Shown in pieces: positions 53,511 to 61,336 of a stretch of DNA of 64,000 nucleotides (positions are counted from its first letter, which is position 1; every line of letters begins with the position of its first letter). A model generated the notes under the pieces. That model saw nothing but the letters and a program-made list of their open reading frames with translations, had not been told where the DNA came from and did no database searches. A program made the translations under genes and the position numbers. Source of the DNA: Rhizocola hellebori (GTDB lineage: Bacteria; Actinomycetota; Actinomycetes; Mycobacteriales; Micromonosporaceae); NCBI RefSeq assembly GCF_016862955.1, contig NZ_BONY01000003.1, positions 160,376 through 224,375 on the forward strand. The letters run 5' to 3'.

Positions 53511-54791
53511 ATGTTGACGAGATTGGCCTTCAATAACTTTAGATGCTTCAAGGATCGGCAGGAGTTGGATCTGCGTCCGGTGACGGTGGTGCTGGGGAAG
53601 AACAACTCTGGCAAGAGTGCTTTTACCCGCGCTGCAATGGTGTTCCAGACCGGGTTCGCCACGGATACGACCGAAGCCAGGCGGGCGCCGATGGACCTGG
53701 ACCGCCTTGGCCACGAGAGCGTTGCCTCATTCACCGACCTTGTGTATCGCCACAGCCCTCACGGTCACATTAACGTGCAAATTCTGCTAAACGACAACAG
53801 GGTGCGGTCGATCGAGGCGCAGATCCAGAACATTGATGGCGAGAGGCGTCAGGTCGTGTCGAAGCTGTTGCTAGAGCTGAGCTTCGGCATCTGGGAACTC
53901 GTCTGGAGTCACAAAGGCAGCGAGTACCAGCAGAAGTGGACCGCGCACGACGGTGGATCTAGGATCGACCATGGGATAGTGGAGTTCCAAGGGTTGGTGC
54001 CGAAGTACCTGCCGCCGGTGCTGCAGCCCGGACGCGAAAGCAGTTTCGAGCTTGCCCGGCATTGCACATCGGCTTATGGCCGCATCAGATACCTCTCGCC
54101 GTTCCGTGAGCCGGTGCGCCGTGAGCATTACCTGCCGGTCGGCACACCGGAGACGGTAGGAGATCACGGCCAGCATTTCGCTGCCGTACTTGCCCACGAC
54201 CAGGTGCGCGGTGGCGGCCGGGTTCGGCAACGGGTCAACGAGCTGATGTACGAGGTGTTGCCAGACTGGTCGCTGGAGGAGATGCCGGACGGCCGGCTCT
54301 TCACGACCGTGTTGCAGTCGCGGGTAGACCCGCACCTAGTGGTGAACATCGCTGACACTGGCTCAGGGGTGGTCCAGCTGCTGCCGATGCTTGTGCAACA
54401 AGCGCTTGATGATGTGTCAGGGCAGAAGGAGCCAACGCTCTACATCGTGGAAGAGCCCGAGTTGCACCTGCATCCAGCCGCGCACGCCCAGCTTGCCGAC
54501 CTGTACTTGCGGGCAGCGAAGACTACCGGCAACCGGTTCCTTATCGAAACGCACAGCGAGTCGCTGCTATTGCGGTTGCGGCGGCGTATCGCCGAGGAAC
54601 TCGCGTCGCCTGACGACGTAGGCGTGTATTTCGTGGAGCATGATGGGCGGACTGCCAGCGCTCGGCGCATTTTCATCGACGAATCGGGAATGCTCAGCTT
54701 CTGGCCAGACGGCGTCTTCACGGAGGATTTCGAGGAGGTAAGAGCGCTTACCCAGGCGCAGATGCGGAGGTCGGCCAGCCGTGTGGGTTGA
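53511..54791 (+). CDS. ABC/OLD-type AAA ATPase (DUF3696-like)
   Basis: A 426-residue ATPase of the OLD/RecF-like class. N-terminal FNNFRCFKDRQEL and P-loop GKNNSGKS (29-36); signature-like TGSGVVQLLPML (283-294); Walker B LYIVEEPELHLHP (310-322); H-loop IETHSESL (345-352). No nuclease domain is attached; instead a TOPRIM-like protein is encoded next, overlapping by 11 bases. This split ATPase plus TOPRIM layout occurs in PARIS (AriA/AriB) and, fused, in OLD and Gabija GajA. It probably senses infection or DNA ends and controls the nuclease. Confidence 0.85.
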   Translation: MLTRLAFNNFRCFKDRQELDLRPVTVVLGKNNSGKSAFTRAAMVFQTGFATDTTEARRAPMDLDRLGHESVASFTDLVYRHSPHGHINVQILLNDNRVRSIEAQIQNIDGERRQVVSKLLLELSFGIWELVWSHKGSEYQQKWTAHDGGSRIDHGIVEFQGLVPKYLPPVLQPGRESSFELARHCTSAYGRIRYLSPFREPVRREHYLPVGTPETVGDHGQHFAAVLAHDQVRGGGRVRQRVNELMYEVLPDWSLEEMPDGRLFTTVLQSRVDPHLVVNIADTGSGVVQLLPMLVQQALDDVSGQKEPTLYIVEEPELHLHPAAHAQLADLYLRAAKTTGNRFLIETHSESLLLRLRRRIAEELASPDDVGVYFVEHDGRTASARRIFIDESGMLSFWPDGVFTEDFEEVRALTQAQMRRSASRVG

Positions 54792-55692
54792 TATAGAGGG
54801 CGAGCTCTTCCTGGTTGAGGACGGCGATAACTTGGATCACCTGCTGGAGATAATCAGGTTCACGATCCAAGGCAGACATGCGTGGACTCCCTCGCCAGAC
54901 CTAGCGATGGTCGCGATAGGTTTCCTGGAGACAACCTTGCCTAAACACGCAAGCTGGCGTGAGTACCTACTCAACGCGAGTAAGGCGTCGGCATGGCATT
55001 CGAAATCTGACCAGGCACAGCTGACCATAACCGCGAACAACTTGAATGACGTCGCACACGACCTCGCCTTGCCGGCGGTTGTGGTTGTGGAGAATAGCCG
55101 TAACGATGGCAGCTTTCTGAAAGCAGTTTTTGCGGCCTACGCACCGGAGTTGTGCAAAGCGAGAGAAAGCAATTGGCTTGAATTTGGTCACTGCGGCGGC
55201 AAAGGTGAGCAGGATTTCGTAGCAGGTCAGGCTGCGGCGAAGTTTAAGCACGTGGTGCGGGTGCTGGTAGTGAGAGACAACGACGATCGTCTGGAAGAAC
55301 TTGACGACGACCCCGGGAATTGGCCGCCGGTTGAACCTGTGCTGCATATCTGGCGTCGTCACGAGGTGGAGAACTACCTCCCCGATGCTGTCCTATATCT
55401 CTCGGATCATCCGGAGGCGGCTGACCTCATCCGGTTGCTAAGGCAGATGACTGCCAAGCAGCAGGGCTTCATCGACATGAAGGAAGGCCTGCCGAAGAGC
55501 AGCCCGAAGCCGCTGTTTCAGGACTTGGACAGCAAGTCCCAGAAGGTTTGGAGGAAAGGGTTCGGTAAGCACTTTCCCAAACCGCTTGTGCCGGAGCAGG
55601 TTTCGCTTACCGTTGACGACTTTCGCAGACTGGGCGAAGACGTGCATCAAGAGCTGAGCCATCTGATGAGCAAGATTCGACGACTTGTGTGA
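54781..55692 (+). CDS. TOPRIM-like (DUF4435-type) putative nuclease
   Basis: A 303-residue protein. A first strand with an acidic residue, VVVVENSRND (Glu104), a second with RVLVVRDNDDR (Asp166, Asp168) and a third element RRHEVENYLPDA (Glu195, Glu197) match the TOPRIM/DUF4435 pattern of Glu, DxD and the ENYL motif. It would be the metal-dependent nuclease partner of the ATPase upstream. GTG start at 54781, inside the ATPase gene. Residues 1-90 are helical and not recognised. The next gene starts 8 bases after its stop. Confidence 0.6.
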   Translation: MWVDIEGELFLVEDGDNLDHLLEIIRFTIQGRHAWTPSPDLAMVAIGFLETTLPKHASWREYLLNASKASAWHSKSDQAQLTITANNLNDVAHDLALPAVVVVENSRNDGSFLKAVFAAYAPELCKARESNWLEFGHCGGKGEQDFVAGQAAAKFKHVVRVLVVRDNDDRLEELDDDPGNWPPVEPVLHIWRRHEVENYLPDAVLYLSDHPEAADLIRLLRQMTAKQQGFIDMKEGLPKSSPKPLFQDLDSKSQKVWRKGFGKHFPKPLVPEQVSLTVDDFRRLGEDVHQELSHLMSKIRRLV

Positions 55693-55699
55693 GGAACCG

Positions 55700-57334
55700 A
55701 TGACCGCCTTGAACAGCACGATGTCTGAGATCGTCATGATGGACGAGCTGCTGGATCGCGTATCCACCGGCAAGCTGCGGGTGCCGGTCTTCAACCGGCC
55801 GTTTGTGTGGCGGCCCGAACAGATGCTGGAGCTGTTCGACAGCATTGAGCGTGGATATCCGATTGGGAGCCTGCTGGTATGGCAGACGGACGAGCCGGTG
55901 CAGAGCTTGAGCCAGATCGGCGATATTGACATCCCGGATCCCGAGCCCGGCTCCAGTGTGGCCTATATCCTCGATGGCCATCAGCGGGTCTCGACCCTGT
56001 TTGGGTGCCTGATCCGTCGTGAGGGCGCGGTCAAGACGGAAGACCATAGGGACTGGCGGTGGTGGGTTTACCGGGATCTGCGGGCGAAGGAGAAGAACGC
56101 CCGCTACCGCCACTACCCGAAGAGCGACACGGTTCCCGCGCACTACCTTCCGTTGCGCTCGGTGTTAAGAACGCTCGACTTCTTGAGGTTCTCCCGTGAA
56201 CTTGTCGAGCAGGAGGGTGAGCAGGCCGTTGATGACTTGATCCAGGAGGCCGAACAGATCAGCCAGCGGGTCAAGTCTTACAAGATTGCCCTGAGCCGGC
56301 TTGTGGGCGGGGATCTCAACCAAGCTGTCGAGGTGTTCTCGCGCATCAACCAGAGCGGCCAGAAGATCACGTCGGACCAGATGGTGTCGGCATTGACGTT
56401 CCGCCACGGCGAGGAGGTGACTCTCGCGGAAAGGATCGACCGCATCGTCACGCAGATCGCCGAGCTCGGCTTCGGTGAGCCGCGGCGAGAGACTGTCTTC
56501 CGGACGGTGCTGGCCATAGCCGGTGAGTCTGATGTGATGGCGCCTGACTGGAACGCGGTGGTGAGGCGAGTGGATGGCAGGGTCGCGACGGCCGCACAGG
56601 ACACAGCCGAGGCAATGAGCGCTGCCGCTACGTTCCTGCAGACTGAAATCAAGGTGCCGCTCTTCCGATTCCTTCCCTACGCTCATCAGCTCATGCTGTT
56701 GACGGTGTTCTTCCATCACCGCGCCAACCCGTCATCGGCACAGCTGGCCGCGCTGCGCCACTGGTTCTGGACAACTTCATGGACGGAAGCGTTCGCGAGC
56801 GCGAACTCGACGGCCGTTCGTAAAGCGCTCGACGACATGATCGGCTTCGCGAACGGTCACGGGAAGCTGGTTTACAAGGAGTTGCCAGTTGAGCCTATCC
56901 CCGAGAAGTTCAACCTCAACAGCGCCCGCACGCGCGCCTATCTCATCTGGGAGCTGGCAGCATTCCCCGAGCGCAAGACGCCTTCCGGGGAGCCGATCGA
57001 TCTGGGGAGGTTGCTGGCGACGAGCGACTCATCGCTTTTCCGGCAGATTATCGACCGCGACTACCGTCCGGCGAACAGAGTCATCCTGCCAACTCCGGCC
57101 GGGCTATCGGTAAGGCAAGCGGTGCTCGCGATGGGGGTGTCTAAGGATCCCGGGTTGCTGGAGAGCCATGGGATCCCGATGGCGGCGTGGAAACGCCTGA
57201 GCAAAGGAGACGGATCAGGTTTCGTAAACAAGAGAAGTGACTACCTAGCCGAAATGATCGTGCCGTTTGTGCGGGCGCTAGATTTGAACGCGACGGCGGA
57301 ATTGGTCGGCTCCGCGGAGGAGGACACGGAATAG
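55700..57334 (+). CDS. DUF262 (ParB/sulfiredoxin-like) protein without HNH domain
   Basis: A 544-residue protein. DUF262 motifs: VPVFNRPFVWRPEQMLELFDSI, IGSLLVW and YILDGHQRVSTL (DGxQR, about 92-96), then FSRINQSGQKITSDQM. This domain binds or hydrolyses NTPs and is the N-terminal part of GmrS-type restriction of modified DNA. The usual DUF1524 HNH nuclease (GmrD) is not visible in the C-terminal half. The ATG at 55700 with GAGG before it is preferred over the TTG at 55685. Last gene of the operon. Confidence 0.82.
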   Translation: MTALNSTMSEIVMMDELLDRVSTGKLRVPVFNRPFVWRPEQMLELFDSIERGYPIGSLLVWQTDEPVQSLSQIGDIDIPDPEPGSSVAYILDGHQRVSTLFGCLIRREGAVKTEDHRDWRWWVYRDLRAKEKNARYRHYPKSDTVPAHYLPLRSVLRTLDFLRFSRELVEQEGEQAVDDLIQEAEQISQRVKSYKIALSRLVGGDLNQAVEVFSRINQSGQKITSDQMVSALTFRHGEEVTLAERIDRIVTQIAELGFGEPRRETVFRTVLAIAGESDVMAPDWNAVVRRVDGRVATAAQDTAEAMSAAATFLQTEIKVPLFRFLPYAHQLMLLTVFFHHRANPSSAQLAALRHWFWTTSWTEAFASANSTAVRKALDDMIGFANGHGKLVYKELPVEPIPEKFNLNSARTRAYLIWELAAFPERKTPSGEPIDLGRLLATSDSSLFRQIIDRDYRPANRVILPTPAGLSVRQAVLAMGVSKDPGLLESHGIPMAAWKRLSKGDGSGFVNKRSDYLAEMIVPFVRALDLNATAELVGSAEEDTE

Positions 57335-58141
57335 CTCGCGGGTCGTAATCGATCGGGCGGCGAGCGAACACAAATCCGCGCAGCGCCTTTTGAGCAGATG
57401 TGGGCCTAGCGGACTGTGTGCCGGGGCGAGACTGCTCGCCGGGAGGCCCCGGAGCCTGGACCATGCGATGATCTCCGGACGGACCGCGAGCGAGATCGAA
57501 CCCATCGATTCGAAGACGGCAGCCGTCGTTGACTCGATCTGGACGACTTGGACCGCGACCCGATGCAGTAAAACGCCACCGGGCCATCACGCTGGTTGCG
57601 AGCGCGCAGCAGCATGTTCTCGATCGCCGCCCCCGTACGTTCCGGCATGCAGGGCCTTACCGTGCATTGTCCATCGCAGGATCATGCTCATCACGGAGCG
57701 CCGCGGACCGCTCGACCGAAATGGATCGACCTGGCACAGTGCTCGCATGGCATATGCGTGTCGTTAAATTCCGGCGTAGTAGTCCTCCACCTAAAGCGCC
57801 AAAACGCCGCCGCACGCGCACATCATCTCGTAGCCGTAGTTGAAGTCGATGGCCCTGTCTTCCAGGACAGGCATGGCGAGGGCGCTCTTGCCCATGCCGC
57901 GAGGCTATTCGCGATGCCCGACAGATCGAGACAGGTGCAATCGGCGCAGACGGGGCGTGTCGCCGCGCAGACCAGCGGAGCCCTCGCCGGACCCGTTGGG
58001 AGAAAGACCAAGTGGCTGTCACGACATTGCGAGGTCCGCTACCCACTGCCCTCACGACCCCGCCACCCGTGCGACACGCCCGAACCGACGCCGATTTCAT
58101 GGTTGGCACGCCGCCATGACCCCAGAATGACCCCAAAATCA
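57335..58141. other. Island right end, no convincing gene
   Basis: About 800 bases where an integrase would be expected, but no frame resembles one. The only curiosity is a 34-codon minus-strand ORF at 57791-57895 with a CACGG-containing tail and no ribosome site. Confidence 0.5.
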
Positions 58142-58176
58142 AACATCTCGACCCCCATCAATGGAGCCGAGATGTT
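58142..58176 (-). terminator. Terminator of the tRNA-Ala gene
   Basis: A 9-bp stem (AACATCTCG / CGAGATGTT) followed on the minus strand by TTTGATTTT, 17 bases past the tRNA 3' end. The same arrangement is conserved at the left repeat. Confidence 0.75.
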
Positions 58177-58192
58177 TTGCCTGCTAGATGGG

Positions 58193-58265
58193 TGGAGCTG
58201 AGGGGACTCGAACCCCTGACCCCCACACTGCCAGTGTGGTGCGCTACCAGCTGCGCCACAGCCCC
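58193..58265 (-). tRNA. tRNA-Ala(GGC)
   Basis: 73 bases fold into a complete cloverleaf: acceptor GGGGCTG / CAGCTCC with discriminator A, D-arm GCGC..GCGC, anticodon stem CCACA / TGTGG around loop CTGGCAG (anticodon GGC, alanine), and T-arm AGGGG TTCGAGT CCCCT. CCA is not encoded. Its 3' half is repeated at 46441-46487, marking it as an integration site. Confidence 0.95.
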
Positions 58266-58347
58266 TAACCTGGTGAAGCTGCCCCGCTGTGCGAGGCAAC
58301 CTGCGAAATAGTACACGTGCCCCGGATGATCGCGAAATTAGGGGCCA

Positions 58348-58953
58348 TCAGTTGAGGTGGACGTCGGGTGGGTAGTTGGCGACCGCGGCCGTCATGCCGC
58401 CCTGACGGCGCAGGACTAGCTGCCAGAGGTCTTCGGGTTGGCTGAGGAAGGGGTCGCTGGGGAGGGCGCTGAAGACGAACCACGATCCTTCCTCGATCTC
58501 TGCTTCCAGCTGGCCTGCGGACCAACCGGCATATCCGTGATAGACCCGGACATATTCCAGGCGCTCGGCGACCTTGCCGGGCTCACGGGAGAGGTCGATG
58601 GTGCCGATCTGGCCCACGACCCTGCTGAAGCCCACGAAGCCGGCTACGCCGGCGCGGGCACGGGCGACACAGATGGCCGAGTCGGCGCCGACTGGACCTC
58701 CTTCGAACAGCACCGGCGGCCCACTTACGAGCGGCTCCCACCCGGGCAGAACTTCGCTGACCGACACGCCGGTGGGCCGGTTGAGCACGACGCCAAGTGC
58801 GCCGTCGGCCTCGTGGGCGAGCAGGAAAACGACGGTTCGCTCGAAGTGCGGGTCGCGCAAAGTGGGCATGGCCACCAGCAGGTTGCCGGTATAAGACTTC
58901 ACCACATCTCGCCCCAGGTCTTTCGATGTCATCCACGGATCACGTGACGGCAT
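58348..58953 (-). CDS. YqgE/AlgH family (UPF0301) protein
   Basis: About 201 residues. Family motifs: GNLLVAMPTLRDPHFERTVVFLLAHEADGALGVVLNRPTG near the start, FEGGPVG, and RVYHGYAGWSAGQLEAEIEEGSW. Conserved in most bacteria, function still unclear (linked to alginate regulation in Pseudomonas). ATG at 58953 is chosen; the ATG at 58932 is also possible. A TAGGGT lies 10 bases before 58953 and no Shine-Dalgarno is present, which suggests a leaderless mRNA. It follows the nucleosidase gene by 32 bases. Confidence 0.9.
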   Translation of the reverse strand: MPSRDPWMTSKDLGRDVVKSYTGNLLVAMPTLRDPHFERTVVFLLAHEADGALGVVLNRPTGVSVSEVLPGWEPLVSGPPVLFEGGPVGADSAICVARARAGVAGFVGFSRVVGQIGTIDLSREPGKVAERLEYVRVYHGYAGWSAGQLEAEIEEGSWFVFSALPSDPFLSQPEDLWQLVLRRQGGMTAAVANYPPDVHLN

Positions 58954-58985
58954 GTTTCGCACCCTAGCGGGTCTGGCGAGAATTT

Positions 58986-59528
58986 CTAGGACGTAGCCAA
59001 CCACGCGGCTAGAGCGCGGGAAGATTCGGCGATGGTCGATGTCCAACTCTTGATGGCGGAGTGGTCGGCGTCATCGCTGACATGTTTGACCATGCGCACT
59101 GGTATGTCGAAAGCCGCGGCGGCCGCAGCGACCGCGTAGCCCTCCATGTCGACCAGGTGGGCGTCTTCGGCGAGACGGTCGCGCACCGCCGGGTCGGAGA
59201 CGAAGACGTCGCCGGTGGCCAGCACCAGGCCCTGCGCAGCCAACTCGATGGCCGCGCCGTAGCGCCGCCCCGTCAACGCTTCGATCGAAACGCTGTCGAA
59301 GTCGTGCTGAATGACAGAACCTATTTCGTGGGTACCGGACAAGCCCGGCCGAAGCCCGCCAGCCGTCCCCAAGTTGATGATCATGCTGGGCCGGGGCGCG
59401 GAGGCGAGCCGGCGGGTCACGGCGAGGGCGGCGTTGACCTTCCCCACCCCGGTGATCAGGATCGGCAGGTCGATGTCAAGGTGAGCCGCCTCTTCTTCGA
59501 GAGCGACCACGACAAGAGGCTCGGGCAC
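58986..59528 (-). CDS. Nucleosidase (MTA/SAH nucleosidase-like)
   Basis: A 180-residue phosphorylase-superfamily protein that would split purine nucleosides such as methylthioadenosine, S-adenosylhomocysteine or futalosine. Seen are ITGVGKVNAAL, INLGTAGGLRPGL, the purine-site VDMEGYAVA and the late catalytic Asp in VSDDADH. It is shorter than E. coli MtnN (about 230) but similar to actinobacterial forms. GTG start. Upstream of and probably co-transcribed with AlgH. Confidence 0.85.
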   Translation of the reverse strand: MPEPLVVVALEEEAAHLDIDLPILITGVGKVNAALAVTRRLASAPRPSMIINLGTAGGLRPGLSGTHEIGSVIQHDFDSVSIEALTGRRYGAAIELAAQGLVLATGDVFVSDPAVRDRLAEDAHLVDMEGYAVAAAAAAFDIPVRMVKHVSDDADHSAIKSWTSTIAESSRALAAWLATS

Positions 59529-59657
59529 CCCCGGAAGTTTAGGCCAAGCCCTTCACGGACGGCCCGCCATATCGCGCGAGCCCACCAACAGAGAGCCCCC
59601 AACACCCGGGCCACCGAATCCAAACTCCGACGCCGCGCGAGAGCCCCAGGACCCTGA

Positions 59658-59860
59658 GCCGAGGAGCCCGACCCTGACACCGCGAGACCACCGAGCAAAG
59701 GTCCCAGAACGCCGGGCCGAGGAGCCCGACCCTGACACCGCGAGACCACCGGGCAAAGGTCCCAGAACGCCGGGCCGAGGAGCCGGATCCGGGGGTCGTG
59801 AGGCCGGCGGGCAGGGGCCCCCTAGGCCGGGGGCCGAGGAGGTTGACTCTGAGGCTGCCG
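59658..59860. repeat. 58-bp tandem direct repeat, about 3.5 copies
   Basis: Units begin GCCGAGGAG at 59658, 59716, 59774 and 59833. The first two are almost identical over 58 bases; the third and partial fourth are diverged, and a weak extra copy may precede 59658. Very GC-rich, in the 444-base gap between the nucleosidase and the lipoprotein. No spacers, so not CRISPR. Confidence 0.8.
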
Positions 59861-59972
59861 GGGATGGCCGGGGGCTCCGGGCTGTGCGCTGACGCTGCGG
59901 GGTCGGCGAGGAGGGATTTGAGGGGGGAGTAATGGCGGGCGGAGAGGGGAGGCTATCCGCCCGCCATCACGT

Positions 59973-60812
59973 TCATTGGGGGGTGCGCGGTAGCGGGCTG
60001 CCGGAGATGTCGAGGATGACGCGGTCGCCGACGGGCTTGGACAGGGTGACCGACACCGGGTGGAGGATCAGCTGGGCTGTGCACGCGCCTTCGGGCGGCA
60101 TGCCGATGCGTCCTCCAATCACGACGATGTCGGCCGACTCCCACGCCAGGGGGGTGATGTCTTTGTCGCAGGCGCCGACGCCGAGCCGATAATCGATCTT
60201 GTTCGCGGAGACGGCTGTCAGGTCTTGAGCGCTCACCAGGTGGGTGCCGGGATCGAGCGGCTCTTCTGGCGGCACGGGAAGGGGCTTTATCGCCTCCGGC
60301 GAAACTGCCACCCGTACCACAGGATGGTCAATGCCTTTGATCGTGAACCGCCAGGCGGGCACTTCCGCCATGCCCCGGCTGGTCTGGATGGGTGTGATTC
60401 CGGCCTGGGCCGAGGTCACCTCGAGAGCTGCCCGCCCATCGCCCGCGTCTGCCTTGTCGATGGCGCGATAGGCGGCATCCGCACTGAGCACGGGCACCTC
60501 CAGGCGTTTGCCGTCGGCGAACCTGATGGTGCCCTTGCTCGCTTCGGAGGCAAGCGTGGTCGACAGGGTGTATCGGCCCTCCGCGAAGGCGATCTTCAGC
60601 TCGTCGGAGGGGAAGCCCTCCTGGGGCGCCTGGGTGAGGTCGCCCATGGGCGCGAAGGCGTCGTTGACTCCGGCGGCTCGCCAAGACTGAGCGACCTTTT
60701 CCGCCCGTTTGTCGAAGGCGGACGAGGTCGATGGCGAGCCCGACTCGGTTTCCTGGGCGCATCCCGCCACCAGCGCCGCCGCCATGGCGACGCCGAGGAG
60801 TGCACGTTTCAT
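59973..60812 (-). CDS. Lipoprotein of unknown function
   Basis: A 279-residue lipoprotein: signal peptide with lipobox LVAGC (Cys18), then a Ser/Thr-rich linker and a beta-rich extracytoplasmic domain (residues 40-279). Two cysteines near the C-terminus (GVGACDKD, PEGACTAQ) probably form a disulphide. Related proteins occur widely in actinomycetes without known role. It follows the small helical protein gene by 26 bases, so they form a two-gene operon. Confidence 0.75.
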   Translation of the reverse strand: MKRALLGVAMAAALVAGCAQETESGSPSTSSAFDKRAEKVAQSWRAAGVNDAFAPMGDLTQAPQEGFPSDELKIAFAEGRYTLSTTLASEASKGTIRFADGKRLEVPVLSADAAYRAIDKADAGDGRAALEVTSAQAGITPIQTSRGMAEVPAWRFTIKGIDHPVVRVAVSPEAIKPLPVPPEEPLDPGTHLVSAQDLTAVSANKIDYRLGVGACDKDITPLAWESADIVVIGGRIGMPPEGACTAQLILHPVSVTLSKPVGDRVILDISGSPLPRTPQ

Positions 60813-60838
60813 GAACCCTTGGACGCAGCGGGAGGCTT

Positions 60839-61132
60839 CTAGGTTTCCCCGCCGAGGTCGACACCGTATGCCTGATACAGAAGGTCGGCCGCGCGCTGAC
60901 GGTAGGCGGTGAGCCGCTCCATCAACACATCGGTCTGGGTGTGGTCGAAGTGCTTGGCGGAGTCGAGATTCTCCAGCAGCACATCGAACGCGGCAAGAAT
61001 GTTGTGCCGGTCGGATTCAAGGCTGGCCACTACATTGGCCAGGCGCGGAGCGTCGGCAACGACCTCCCGCATCCTTGGGGACGGGTCCAGCACAGCTGAC
61101 TTAAGTTCGGTCAAAGAGGCCTCACGGCTCAT
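60839..61132 (-). CDS. Small helical protein of unknown function
   Basis: A 97-residue, probably all-helical, soluble protein (MREVVADAPRLANVVASLESDRHNILAAFDVLLENLDSAKHFDHTQTDVLMERL) with a Leu-rich coiled-coil look. The ATG has a nearly perfect GGAGGTGAT ribosome site, implying high expression. Upstream of the lipoprotein in the same transcript; the protein might interact with it, but nothing proves this. Confidence 0.65.
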   Translation of the reverse strand: MSREASLTELKSAVLDPSPRMREVVADAPRLANVVASLESDRHNILAAFDVLLENLDSAKHFDHTQTDVLMERLTAYRQRAADLLYQAYGVDLGGET

Positions 61133-61209
61133 GAATCACCTCCGCGACTGATGTCCTCCTTTCGATGGTCGTCGCAGGCGGGGCCACTGTCCACCTCTCG
61201 GGCGTATTT

Positions 61210-61221
61210 AAACGAACGTTT
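61210..61221. promoter_or_regulatory. Small inverted repeat AAACG-AA-CGTTT
   Basis: A 5-bp inverted repeat with a 2-base spacer in the AT-richer gap between the divergent small-protein operon and the M28 peptidase. The AAACG/CGTTT half-sites are reminiscent of LacI-family operators. Confidence 0.3.
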
Positions 61222-61336
61222 GGCCGGACATCGCATGCCAGGCCGTTACATTGACCCCATATCCCCAGGCCACATGTATTCACACTCTTCGACATCTTGA
61301 CTATCCTCGGCCCACCAACCCTGTGAGGAGATCCTT

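Larger units (their letters stand above)
46441..58265. mobile_element. Putative tRNA-Ala-associated defence island
   Basis: Bounded by an intact tRNA-Ala gene on the right and a same-orientation copy of its 3' half plus flanking hairpin on the left, the geometry expected after integration into a tRNA 3' end. The cargo is a toxin-antitoxin pair, a wHTH/dual-ATPase pair, and an Abi-ATPase-TOPRIM-DUF262 operon. Codon choice in the cargo is looser and less GC-biased than in the flanks. No integrase or excisionase is recognisable, and the left repeat has diverged, so the element is probably old and fixed. Confidence 0.6.

Noticed and set aside
53511..55692. Gabija system
   Set aside because: The ATPase and TOPRIM-like parts are separate genes and there is no UvrD-like helicase (GajB).
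55700..57334. GmrSD-type restriction enzyme
   Set aside because: DUF262 motifs are clear, but no HNH/DUF1524 domain is visible in this protein or the next frame.
59658..59860. CRISPR array
   Set aside because: Units are contiguous 58-bp repeats without spacers, and no cas genes are present.
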